NCBI GenBank assembly: GCA_013397845.1
Contig: VZTG01004479.1
Span: 3,215,826 to 3,279,825, forward strand
Source of the DNA: Melanocharis versteri
Taxonomy: Eukaryota > Chordata > Aves > Passeriformes > Melanocharitidae
DNA length: 64,000 bases
Direction: 5' to 3'
The position numbers and the translations under genes are program-made. The notes below the pieces were generated by a model. It did not search any database. It was not told the origin of the DNA and was given only the letters and a program-made list of their open reading frames with translations. Below, piece after piece: positions 14,341-27,080 of the stretch; the first letter of the stretch is position 1, and every line of letters begins with the position of its first letter.

Positions 14341-17300
14341 AAAATTGGCTATAGAGAAGACTAGTACTCTGTTATATTTTACTGCTAGTCCTGTTTGTGC
14401 AGTGGACTTCTTGTCCCTCTGGAATCTACCCCAAACCTAAAAGTTCTAGCAATGTAGCAGGCTACAGTAAAAACATAGCGAAAGTTGCTCTAGGCTTGAT
14501 GGGTACCCACAGGAGTTGTAGCAACTCTTCCTACAGCTGAGCAGATGAAAAGAAATGAGGAAAATGAGCTGTGTTTCCCTGCTCAGATTTAGAGAGGATA
14601 AGTTGCGAGCGCAAAAGGCAGCAGTCAGGGACCTTACTATTCATGTGAGGTACAAGAGAAATGAGTGATTGGCTTATCTTAATCCACATTAGTAAATCAG
14701 TCAGGATGCCTGAACTCTGCACCACCAGCAGCAAGAGAGGGACAGCTGGCGTAAAATGACCAACTCTGAAGGAATCCAGATGCTGCCTCTTCCTCTCCCA
14801 GCCTCCTAACCCTCTCTGCTGTCCCTCTGTTTCAACAGGAGGGTGTGGGAAAGAAAAAGGGCTCACTCATAATCAGGGAGGGCATTAACATTTACAGGAA
14901 CCTCACTTTTCTAGAGCTGAGTCACTTGGCTGAGTAACTGTACAAGTCTTTTTAGACTGTAGCTCATGCATTTTTTTATCATCTGAAAGAAAATTAGTAG
15001 ACAAACCAGTTATTTTTAGTATTGGTTTGATTGTGGGCCTGTCAGCCTTGGTGATGCATCTCTTTTATCAAGCTGCCACAATACCTTGTTTTGTTTTCAG
15101 AGCAAAGTTTGATTAAAGACCAATTTCAAAAAAGTTACTCACTGTGGGCGTTAATTAGTGATTCCTAGCCTCTGCGGGGTTTCTTATGATCTGTTTCACT
15201 TACTAAACCCTGTAATTCAATTTACATGAAGATGGGAATGAACCAACCCCTTTCTATTCTTCTGAAGGCTTATGTTTAACTCAGTCCTGAAAGAACCTCT
15301 CTCCTATCATTCCCTAATAAGGAATTCTAGTTTCTAGCCTTTTAAAATCAAAATTAAAATACTTCACATCTATAAGGACTTTTCAACTAATGAGCTGAGA
15401 AATAGCTTCAGAAGGGGCTAGGTAAACTTTATGAAGCCTTTGCTTCGAAATAGTGTTTTCAGTGGTGCCCAAGTATACTGTGCATCTTAGGAAACACTGG
15501 TAAACATGTTTTTCTCTTCCTCTGCGCCTTTCTGTGAGTGGAGCTCTGTCATTCTGTAGAAGGCCGCTGGCATTGCCCTCCTCCTCTCTCATTAATAGAC
15601 AAGGAAAGCCTTTTGTCTTTCTGAAAGCAAAAGGCCAGCTACTAGGTCAAAAATATTAAAAAGGTGGTTGATGGAAAAAGACTTAAGAGTACTAGCAGGT
15701 AAAAAGTAGCAATGGAAGTGAAATTTAGAACGTGATATAGGTAAAATTAGGAACTACTGAATAAAAATGAATGAAAAGAAAATACCATTGGGGTACTATA
15801 CACGTACAAGCAGGCCAAAAAAAAAAAACAAAAAACAAACCAAAAACAGTCCTAAAGAAAACCTGACTCAGGTACATTGAGTATATGAAACTAGGTTGAA
15901 AAAAACGTGAAACCAGTACTAAAGAGATCAAAACTGTGAAAGAGAAGATGACCTAAAATGGTCTTTTTTTAATAGTAGACTGCACGGGAAAACTGAGGCT
16001 GGGTGAGGCAACATAATCAAGCAGAGTTCACGGACACTTCCATCTTAAAACATCCTCTTCCAAGTATACATTCTCTCATGAACTTCCTCCCAAATTTTAA
16101 AACCTAAACTTCATCTTAGGTATAGTATGGACTTAGGCTGGCAGGGATGCTTCCTAAAGTTGTGCAGTGTGACTGATACACCAGAAATGCTGAGAAGGAA
16201 AGCAAAAAGGGAATGACAATCATAAAATATATATATGAATATTTATAACAATTACAATTTCAGACCCAAATGCCATCCCTAAAACAGCTATAAGCCACCC
16301 AACTCTCTCTGGGTATACAGAAGTTACCTTCCAAAGTGCACACAGTACCAGTCCAATTAGGTATGTTATCATGCACATCAACAGCAAGTTGCAGAAATAA
16401 ATATGACTCTTTTAAAGATAAACAAATGTTGCTGAGCTCTTCTGTGTATTAGTTAGGTCTGTTTCTCAATAGAAAGAATTAATATTTGGCTTCCATAATA
16501 ATTCTTTCAAGCTGCTGGCTACAGCTCAGAAAATAGCAGAACATGAAAACTCATCGCTGTGTGTTTTCCAGTGTTCTGTTTTTAGTCATGTCCTATATAC
16601 AGATTGAGAATCAGCCTATACAAGGTTATAAATGTGCACTTTTGTTTAAAATGTCATTAGCCTTCTGCACTAAATAAAGAAACACTTAAGCATGCCCTTC
16701 CAATACTCACAGTGAGGTCTACATATAATTTCAAAGAGAACAGAGGACTGAACTTTCCAAGTACAATCACTCAGAGAAGAACTTGGGCTTTTTCTAAAAC
16801 CATGACAGAGTGCAAAGATCACGAGCCTGTTTTCCCTGTGTGCTATCCTTCAACCCTGTAACGATCCAATCTCTTTATGGGGTGGATGGTTATTGAATTT
16901 GTATGCCAGCTGTGTTCAGAATCTCTGGGGAGGATGGGCTGTAATGACACCAAGCAGGGATGAGTTATGAATGGAGACAGATTATCACAAACATAGGAAG
17001 CAGTAAGGACCCATTTTTCAGGAGGCATTTAAGAATGTGCTTCATAGTATGTGTATGTATGTACTTGTTCACTCATATAGTCTCACCTGAATGTGCCTAT
17101 GGAGGCAGATAGAACCACAGGATTCACTAGAGGCTCACACACATGTTTTTGTTGTACTCTAAATCAGATAAACATGTACTTTATTTTTTTTTTTCCACAT
17201 TAGTTGAAAACTTGGTGTGAAAATGATCAACTGCAACAGCACCTGTGCAGTAATTATGGAACTTGGTTTTTCACCCTTAGGTCAAATTATAGCTACTGAC

Positions 17301-19112
17301 TCTTGGCCCATAGTCCAGGAGCATGAGATGGGCAGATTTGCAAGCTGTAGGACAGTTGGTTGCTGTGCCCTCCAGGTAGGGTTGGGGACACTGCTGGGGC
17401 AGTGTGTGTGGGAAGCCCGGCTGTGCCTGCTGGTAATGCAAGAACTTTTATCTCTAGGGCCTGTCAATCTGGCACCTTTCACAAGTGTTAAATTCACTTA
17501 AGTATATTTTTTAAGAAGCTGTCATGAGACATACTGAAGCAAATATGTCCTTCGGTGGTTACACATGGACTAAGTTGTAACAATGTTTGTTAAGTGCTTT
17601 GACATCCCCAAGTGATATGTTTGGTACAGCTTCCACATTTGTTCGTTTATTCAAGTCTGCTAAATAGTCTTCAAAGGCAGTGGGTTAAAGAAATACCTGA
17701 CTGGACACACTGCATCCAACAAGACAGACCACAGAGAGATGTTTATATAACTAGAGGACACCACATACCTCTGCTAGTAGGAGAATTTAGTCTACAAATA
17801 ATAGAAAAGCTTTCCAAAAGATGTTGTGGTAAGCATCTTTTAACTGGGTACATAGAAGATCATATGGTACTTGCTTTATGTCAAGTTAAGCTGTGATCAT
17901 TTAAAATAATACTGATGGAATAATTGTTTTCAGTTTCTAGGCCAGATTCTCAACAACTATAAATTGTAGGTATGCTAATTTACACCTGCTGAGGAGCTTG
18001 CATGGTAGATTACATATTTATATATAGTATCATGTGCAAACTAATTAGGTTATTTCTAATGTTTACCATTGTAAAGAACTCTGAAACTTTAAATCAATCT
18101 CCTGCACTAATGTAAACAGTGTATTCTAACAGAAACAGATAAAAGTGCACCGAACATGTTAAATACATTATTAGGTCGATGAAGATCATTCATATTGATC
18201 CAGGTCTGGCTTCACAGCAGTTTAATCAAGGCTGCCTGGAAGATGTAACAGAGTGGTCATGGCATTCACTGCCTTTTGTGCCGAGTGAGTCAACAAATGA
18301 CTAAAATTTCATTAGTGCTTCAACTGACAACTTATGCAAAATTAACCAGAGTAGGCTAAAAGAAGGGTAGACCAGTATTTAGAGGTGGAACAAAACCCAG
18401 CTTCTGTTTTAATGGGGAAATTGTGCTGCCAGAGGTTGCTGATGATTCACCCAGAAATTTGTGGGCTCTTGATAGCCACACTACTTACTTCTCCTTCATC
18501 TGGCAGATTTACATTAATTGGATTTTTATCCTGCATGGCAGTGACCCAAGTAATCAGTACCCTCTTACTCCCTACAGCCAAGGAACAAAAAGAGAGAAAT
18601 GAAAGTCTTTTGTTCCTTCTCATGGCCTCCAAGGATGACAAATAAATCTCAGTGCTAGTGCTTCCTGTGTAGTATGAGCTCATAGTTTGTTATGGAATTG
18701 GGAACAGGAGGCTTGGGAGAGTCATTCAGCTGTGTCAACCAACAGCAAAATGAAAGAAAAAGGGTCTGTAACTTGGCCACATAGCGATCTGAGCTGCAAG
18801 TCATTTTTGCTCTAACTTGAAGTTATTAATAGCATAATTTACAAAAGCCTTCAGCAAGACTTACGTGTCATTTTATCAGGCACTAAATAAACACTAAATA
18901 ACTGACAAAGTCTACCACCAAGAGTTTACCATTGACACAAAAAACCTGAGCTGTAAAAGGAACACAGGACAGACAGGAAACTGAGCCATGGAAACAGTGG
19001 AGGAATTACATGATTTGTTGAGATAATTTGTAGAAAAGCCAACAACTGACCCCAAATTCTGACCCAGCATACACCCCTTCTCTTGAGAGCATACCACAGT
19101 GAGGACACTTAC

Positions 19113-19172
19113 AAACAATAATACAGTGGCAAAGACCTGAAGCATCCTTTTGCTTGGGCTGCTCTTGGACCT
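19113..19172 (-). other. Candidate 60-nt exon with signal-peptide-like sequence (unproven)
   Basis: Minus strand. It lies between a reasonable acceptor (GATTTTAATTTCCAG) and a good donor (GTAAGTG). It is open and encodes RSKSSPSKRMLQVFATVLLF in phase 0; read on past the donor the frame continues with hydrophobic residues. I do not recognise the protein and found no partner exon. Probably a chance combination of splice-like sites. Confidence 0.12.
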
Positions 19173-20037
19173 CTGGAAATTAAAATCACAGTCCCAGAAG
19201 AGCAGTGCTGCACACGTTCCACCTGCTCTGTTCTTAAACAACTTCACTGCTTGGAGGCCTCTGCTCTTCTTCCACCATCCATAGGTGGAGTTGTTTACAG
19301 GTCATTTGAAAGTTAACTGTGGACTTTATGACAAAATAGTCTATTGTATCTATCATAAGGCTATACATCTAACAGTATTATGATTTCTTACTAAACATTG
19401 CTATATTTTTTATACCACAGTGTATCACGGAAGTCTGCAATGAAGTTAAATTATTACACAAATATATATGTTTTAAAAAAAAAGAAGATTGTTTCTTCAC
19501 CAAAATACATGGTCTCAAACATCTGTTTTTAAAAAAAGAAACAAAAACTTTTGTAGAATGCCTTTTGGGATTACACAGATTTGCAGTGCTTTCTGTAACT
19601 CTTATATTTTGTGTGACGGGTAAAGTACACAGCATAGCCCAGCAGTAAATGGAAAGGCTGCCCGGATCTGGGCTGTTGCTTAGAGGTCTCAGGTTCACCC
19701 AGACGGATCAGCCCCTAGACCCATCAGGCAGGCCAGGACCCACAGGTGAGCAGTTAGTCAGCAGCACTGACAGCTCCTCTGCTGGATCACTGGTTCTTTT
19801 GACAGGATTTTCTGCTTCTGGAGCCCTAAGGTACATCTCCGTTAAGAACTACGTTAGCTCAAAGAGATACTGGATTAATGAAATTGAAAATGGTCAGGAG
19901 AAAAATGTATGTGGTGCTTTAACCACTTTTAAGAAACATGAAGTGCAAGTGATGGAAGGGTGACCTTTATCTTTTCCACCAACAGAAGCCCAACCTATCA
20001 GGCAGAGTGAGAACATAATTTATCCTTGTGCTTCGTT

Positions 20038-20064
20038 CTGTTTAAAGATGCGATCTTTAAACAG
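20038..20064. repeat. Perfect 12-bp inverted repeat with 3-nt loop
   Basis: CTGTTTAAAGAT, loop GCG, ATCTTTAAACAG. All 12 pairs match. It lies alone in non-coding DNA, with no adjoining repeat that I recognise. Confidence 0.9.
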
Positions 20065-23000
20065 TATGAGATCTGGTTTTAACAATTTTGCAGTACAGGT
20101 AGAGAGAAATAAATTGTTTAAGAAGAGACGTCAGTTTTAAAGCAAAGCTAAGCCCACACAGCCCTGTCTTTGGTCAACACTGATACTTTATACCTTGGGC
20201 CTCAATTTGTCAGGGAATATCACACCTGGAACATCATCACTGGAGTGGTCTTACCAGTATTTTCTACTCTACATTAGCTGAATGAGTTGGCTTTTCTTTT
20301 TTAAAGGCTTCTCTTGCAAGGTGGTTTCTCAATTACACCACTGCTAGGAAGATTCATTAGAATGAGGACATAACCTCCTTTTCTCTTTTGCAGAAAGCCC
20401 ATTTTGCTAGAAAGGAAGGCAACAAAATATGTTCTGCCTAACTGAGTTTCTGCCAAATCACTTTGAAGGGCAAAGAAAACTCATCTGCAACCTGCCACAG
20501 GAACACCTGGGGTCATTAAAAGTCCCAAAAAATCTGGTAAGATCAAAAGGTGAAACAGGAAAATGCTAAAGGAGGAGGATGATTACTATGATTAATCACC
20601 ATCATTTAATCAGTTTCATTTTTGACTTACCAAGAGCAAAGAAGCAGAATAAAGGAAAATTAAATGGTTCTTATACTTTATAGTCAGAGAACTTCATGCT
20701 AAATATATTTGTTTCCCTTTGTAGTTACTAATTTTGGTAAATCTAGCACTTTCAAATGCTACTAATATAAATACAGCCAGATTCAAAGTTATTGGTACCT
20801 CTCATTAGTAAAGCATAGCACTAAAGAATAAAATAATAATCTCCTTGCTTAAAATAAAAAATTGGTTATGCCTTTACTTCAGAATTCTATCTTTCCCTCA
20901 GGGGAAATCTGGAAGTTTTAAATACACAGATCTTTTGCTTTGCCACAATTCTCTCTTTTTGACCTCTTAGATATTTTTTGTCTGCTGTCACATTTTTGCT
21001 GATTTGTTTTTAAATTATAAATGTGATTTTAGATTCACTTTTCTTAAACCACTTGCCACAATTCTTTACAAAAATCTACATGCAGTTTCATTCTTAAGGC
21101 CAACCAAGGATTTACAATATGCTAAACTGGGCAAAAATTCTGTAGTAATCAGCACAATATATTTTATACTCCATCACAATAATTTTTTCTGTCTCCACAT
21201 CGATATAACTTTTTCTGCTTTTTACAATGGTTTACAACTTAAATAATTTAATACAACAGTTGTTATATTTTTATTGCAAGCTTATAAAACTTGCACGGTA
21301 AGTCTCTTGCATGCAATATATTAAATAAAGAAATGACAGAGAAGAAGGGGAACTGATGATTACTAAAACTGTAATTCTGAATGTGTCATAAAGTGCTTCT
21401 GGCTCACTTGTGTTCTGCATATCTTGTCAAAGTCCCTCAGATGAACCACCTCTTCATATTCAGTTCTCCTTGCCTCTTACTCCGGTGCTGATATAGGTAA
21501 AACAATGATTTCACATTTCAGTCAATGCATTGATGTTCACCATAAAGACCCAAGGGGCAGGAATGCCATTGCCAGCTCTGCCACTGAGTTGCTGGAAGAC
21601 CCTGGGCAACTTATTTGGCTTCATGAACATGTATAGAGCTATGCTTTATTTAATTTTGCAAAAGCTTCAGAGGTGTATAGACATGTGTCTCCTTAAGTGT
21701 AAGGCAGGACCTTTCTGTCTCATTTTGGTATTTCTAAGCAACTGAAATACTTGATCCTTTGTAAAAAAACCCTCCAGATTTCATACTTCCATTTTGTAGA
21801 ATAAAAAAAGTACTTTCCTGCCTTTGTGAAATGTATTGAGATTGCTTGATGAATAATTGTTACTGCTTTAGTATATCTGAGAGCTTATGTAAAAGATGCT
21901 GCTTCAATAAGACTCTTTTAAATTATGTTTTACATTAGAGACCCACTTTAAATACTTTAACAGACAGAGTTGTGTCCATGTCTACAAAGTAGGTCACTGT
22001 ATATCCTGTATATCCACAAGAACATATAAGTCTGCTGCTTCTAAAACTTCTTTGCTGATATCTCACATAAAAATAATAAATAGTGATCTAAATTTATGTC
22101 AGAAGTAAATTTTACTTACTTGGAAATGCTATATGTATTTTTATTTCAATTTATATCTTTCTATTTCTGTAAACTGTCTGTTGTAATGATCCTAAGGCTA
22201 GGCTTGATAAAAACATCCAGACGATATTTCTGATGGCTTGGCCCAAAAATACATAATTCCCGTAAACCACTTACCTGTGGAGCCTTGATGTTGCTGATAA
22301 AAAGACTCTTTGTCTAGATGACTAAGATTTCTTAGTAGAAAGGCTTGTGACCTCTAAGAGATACTGAGAAAAGAACTTACAAACTTTTCTTTTTGTAGAA
22401 AAATATGGTAAGAGTGCAGATATCTGAAGATTAATTTCTGAACTGTGTTGCTATGATTTCAGTCCATGCCTACATGAATCACTCATTTTGTAGGGTGAAG
22501 AAACACAGATGCCTTCATACTCTCTGAGAGTCTTGGTTTTTGCTTGATGCTTGAATGGTGCAATGTGAAAATGAATACTGGAAATAAAATCAGCACTGAA
22601 CTCTTAGATTAAGCAGCATTTTTTTTTTCCTCAAAATATAAATCAAAAAATAAAACTTGGAAGACAGGTATGCTTGTGAACTTGAAAAACTTCAAGGAAA
22701 GTACCTAGAGGATTTCAACTCAATTTCATTTCAGTTTTACCTTTTTCCTTCTCTTTAAATATCTTAGCTATGATATTTACCTTGGTATGTTTGCAATTAT
22801 AAAGGAAATTAGATCTGTATTATGTGATGGATTTTAAGAAATAGATTAAGCTCCCCCACTCCAGAGATGGATGCATGCTTAATCGGTTGAATAGTATTTG
22901 AGAACTGATGAAAAATGTGCTGCATGTAGTGTTCTAATTTCTGTTTATTGCCTATCAAACCAGAAATCTACTCACCAGAATACTGTTTCCAGTAGAATGA

Positions 23001-26000
23001 GAGAAACTGTGGATCCTTTGCAAAATATTCGTTATGGGTGGGCATACTAGGAATAAATCATTTGGAAGGCAGGAAAAACTTCTAAGTAATAAACAAGAAA
23101 GCATCCTTGTAATCTGAATCATTAACTCCTTAGTGCCAGCCTAAACAGATAAATCAAGATTACAAAATGTCTAAAGAATGAGCTAACTTCCATATGGAAA
23201 TATCTAGAAGTCATCCATTACTATTGCTGCTTTTCCATATAGCAGACACTGAAATCAATATGCTGCATTGGTTCAGCAAATTTGTCTCTTAACAAGTTAA
23301 TAAAACAGTGATCCCCACATAGTCTTTCCATCAAACTTTCATAGAAAAAAATGAGAATATTAAATGTGCTAAGATAGGGAAGATCTGCTCCATTTGCTCT
23401 GCAATGATAATCTTTTACAAAAGAGGATTTTTATTATTAATTCTTTGCCTTCTGGGGATATTATAATTTCCTAGAATGTGAAAATGCCTTAAGCACAGCA
23501 ATTTGCTGAGCTAGACTGAATTTCAGGATGTTTCAAATGAGTGGATAAACAACTGCATAATAAGCAATTATTAGATTAAGACTGTACATTACAGATATAG
23601 CAGTGAACCAGCCAATGGACAAGCAAGTTGCAGATACTGTTTTTAAAACTAAGAGTTAGTGATGCTTTGACGTGCATCACAACATTTCTGTTAAGAATTA
23701 AATACCCGACTGCTTATTTTTTCTTTAGAAATGCAGATTATTCTTTCAATCAAATCCTTGGGGTCTTAATCATTGGACACATCCCTCAGCATATTAATAA
23801 TAAGGAGTTTACAGGCTGAATACAACTCATGCGCTAAAAGTGATTAGACTGAATTTTCTTCCAATTAAATAGTTACAAATCAATTGTGTAGGCATATTAA
23901 AACCTTGTATATTCTCAAGCCTTGAATTCTGCAGCTCCTTAATGAAATATATTATTTTATCTTACTAAATAAAGAGTCAGATATACTATAGAAAAGTGAA
24001 GTTAAAATTAATTCAATTTATACGGCTACCACATTTTCAGGACCTGGATATTTTTTACTTATACACAATTTTGTCGAGCAGTCAGAATGGCTGGGAAATG
24101 TGGCAGCCAGATGAGAAACATAACACTTAGGCTGTTTGAGATGCAGAATAAAGTTATTAGCTGAGCTTTTCCCTAAAAGAATCAGACATGGAACAGTAAG
24201 AAGGGCTGATATCTACAGTGACAGCTTTAGGTTTCAGCACAGATCTACCAAAATGATTTGTCCGTTGAAATGAATGACACAATTCCCGCTATTCAAAACT
24301 ACTGTTTTTATTCTGACTTGATTGCGTCTGTGAGGACTACTTCAAAAGAATTTACAGTGATTCATTAATATAAGCCATGAGTGTTACAAACACCATTTTT
24401 AAAATAGGAAAATTCAAATTCAAAACCAATAGTTTGCACCAAAACCAGATTTTGTTTTAAATTTAGGATGGAATTATTCTTATGTAATTTAATGGTTTAA
24501 AAGCTAGACATCTGATGAAAAACAGCCCTCTGTTCCAAACGGTTATTAATCCCATTTCAAAATAGGATGAAGGGTCCCTTGGAGGTGTCTGTCAACCAGC
24601 ACAAAGAACCTAGGTCATCAGGTTAAACAAAACAGTTAACTTCTTTTAGGCAGTTAGACAAAATTGATCTTATCTAAGCTGTCCAGGCAACTGTGAATTG
24701 CATCGCTCTTTTTTATAACAGCAACAAGGAATTTAAATAGGCCTCTGATTAAATGAGTTATTACTGCAAACAACTTAATTTCACAGTCCCTTACATTAAA
24801 TGGTCAGCTAATCCTTCCCATTCAAAATTCTTCTGGAATGGTTTTCCAGTCTTGAAGCACCAGCTTCAAGTGCAAATTTAACTGATGTTCATAAAAGACA
24901 ATAAAGCTAAAAGGCAACAGTTGTAACAGCAGAATCATTTAGACATACAGACATATTACAATCTCTTTGCCTAGTAAAACTTTTCCTTGTCACTCCCATT
25001 GCTCCGAAGAATTTAATTTTAAAAACATGCAGAATACAGAAGTTTGCCTCTCGGTAGTTCTGGCTTGGAAGATGTTTTAAAGGAAATAGACTCGAAGCAG
25101 TTATAATCACAAAAGCAACAATGTAAACTGGAAGCTTCTTACTCAGATCTGCTACTTTGTAGTCTGCATTTCCTCTTATGTTTGCAACTGTGAGCATTTC
25201 AAAACCCTTGTGAAAGGGACTGGTCTTCAAATCTATCATGGCTCCAGGGCTAAATTTAGACTTTGGGCCAAGCTTAATTTTAAGTGTTGGAAATGAAGAA
25301 GCTTTCTCTGACAGGTTAATTAAAATAAAGGAAGCTATTTAAATCTGCCCAAGGATATCCATGTCACTGGCAGTCTTAGTGGTGACATTTGGTGGGCAAT
25401 GTGTAGCTGACATAGTTAAATGGATGCACCATAGAAAGTAATTTTTTATGGAGCAAGCACTTCATATACACACTGTTAGGTAAGATAAATGCACATACTT
25501 TTAGCCCTAAAGAACCAAATTTTGCTAAGACTAATATATTGGTTCTGCGCTAGCTAATGCAATTGTTAATAAAGGGTCACCAAGTAAACCTTCATCTGCT
25601 TTGATGAAAACAAGAGGCACTAACTCACAGTGATAGATTTCCCTACATTTATAGGATTGCTGGCACAGAACCTTGTTAGACATTGCAGAGCTGGGAGGTG
25701 GGGAAAGGATTTTGGTGGAAGAGGTTGCCACTTGTATTCTGGGGTTCAGCTAAAGGGTTTTGAATAGTTGAATGCACAAATAGAAGCAGCATGACTGCAG
25801 AGGTCATGCTTGTAGCCTACAGGGATGTTATGGAAGAGTGCTAAAGAAAAGGCATTCATGCAGCAAACTGAATCTCTGGACTGGGGACACTTGTAGGTGG
25901 ATCACTGTAACCTGCATGGTTTAGAGAGCTCTCTTCTTTCACACATACTGTCCTCTATAGGTATGGGATTCTGTGGCACTGATTTTAATGCTGAACATGT

Positions 26001-26863
26001 TAATCTGTTTTCGGCAAAAAACTAATCAAGACAAGAAATGCAAAAATATTTTAAATTTGGGACATGATTAAAGAAAATAATTCCGACTCAATTCAAAATC
26101 AATGGGAAAACTAGTAATTTCAGTGAGGTCGTCATGATACCAAGACCACATGGTAAGGTTTTAGGAAGCATTGAAAAAAACAAATACACCTAATAAAGAT
26201 GAGAATTTGGCCTAAGTGACGCACTAGTTTGTCCAGCCCATAACCCTCCTGCAGACTGCACAAAGTGCTGTGGAGAGGAACTGCACGGGACAGTATAGAG
26301 AATGCTGGCAACTCAGAATGTTTCCTGGCACCATACCATCATAGACATAGCTGTAATTATCTAAAAGAAGCAACTATATTAGCTGGTGGGACATAAAAAG
26401 TTAACCTCACATAGCCACCTATGTTAAGAGATCAAAATAGTACCACCCAACTGGTAGCCTTTGTTTTTTCTTCAGATTTTGGTTCAAAATTGATTAACCA
26501 GCAAGTAGAATCAGTCTTTCAAAGCTGTACAGTTCTCTGTTACCTTTTAAATCAATGAAAATTTCTTCTAGATAAGGACAGCCAGCCAGAGCACAGCAAA
26601 GCAAAGCTATCCTGCCTTAAGGTAACTCCAGGAAAGGTATCACTAGTGTTAAAGAAAATCCATGAAATTTTGCATATAGGCCCAATATTAACTCTTTGCT
26701 TCTTATTAATATAAAAAAGAAATTATCTCTTGCTTATATAAATACAGAATAGTGTCAGAAATAAAAGATGCCTGAATGTTGACAATTACAGGCCTTCTCA
26801 ACTAGGACTTACTACTTGGTAGAGATTAAATGTTTTTAGCAAGAGCCATTTTTCAATTTTTAT

Positions 26864-27080
26864 CATAGAATCAGAATAGTTTGAGTTGGAAGTGACCTTT
26901 AAAGATTATCTCGTCCAACTTTTCTGCAATGAGCAGGGAGATCTTCAACTACATCAGGTTGCTCAGAGCCTTGTCGAACCTGACCTTGAATGTTTTCAGA
27001 GATGGGGCATCCATCCCTTCTCTGGTCAACCTGTTCTCGTGTTTCACCACCCTCATTGTAAAACCCATTTTCTTCTGGAG
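26864..27080 (-). mobile_element. CR1 LINE 3' fragment (short)
   Basis: About 215 bp. The plus strand reads ATCATAGAATCAGAATAGTT, then a degenerate 'ttggaagtgacctttaaag' block and the segment for GCATCCATCCCTTCTCTGG. It breaks off near 27080 after a remnant of the 'cctcattgtaaaa' segment. Heavily truncated. Confidence 0.85.

Larger units (their letters stand above)
14341..26863. other. Non-coding stretch
   Basis: AT-rich DNA with no gene I can support. It contains the hairpin at 20038, the splice-site pair at 19113-19172, and two slightly GC-richer patches (17300-17470 and 19640-19830) of unknown origin. Long stretches without detectable repeats, for example 22.8-25.2 kb, could be conserved regulatory DNA, but that cannot be judged from one genome. 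Confidence 0.65.

Noticed and set aside
24907..25239. 110-codon minus-strand frame
   Set aside because: No recognisable domain; composition like its surroundings.
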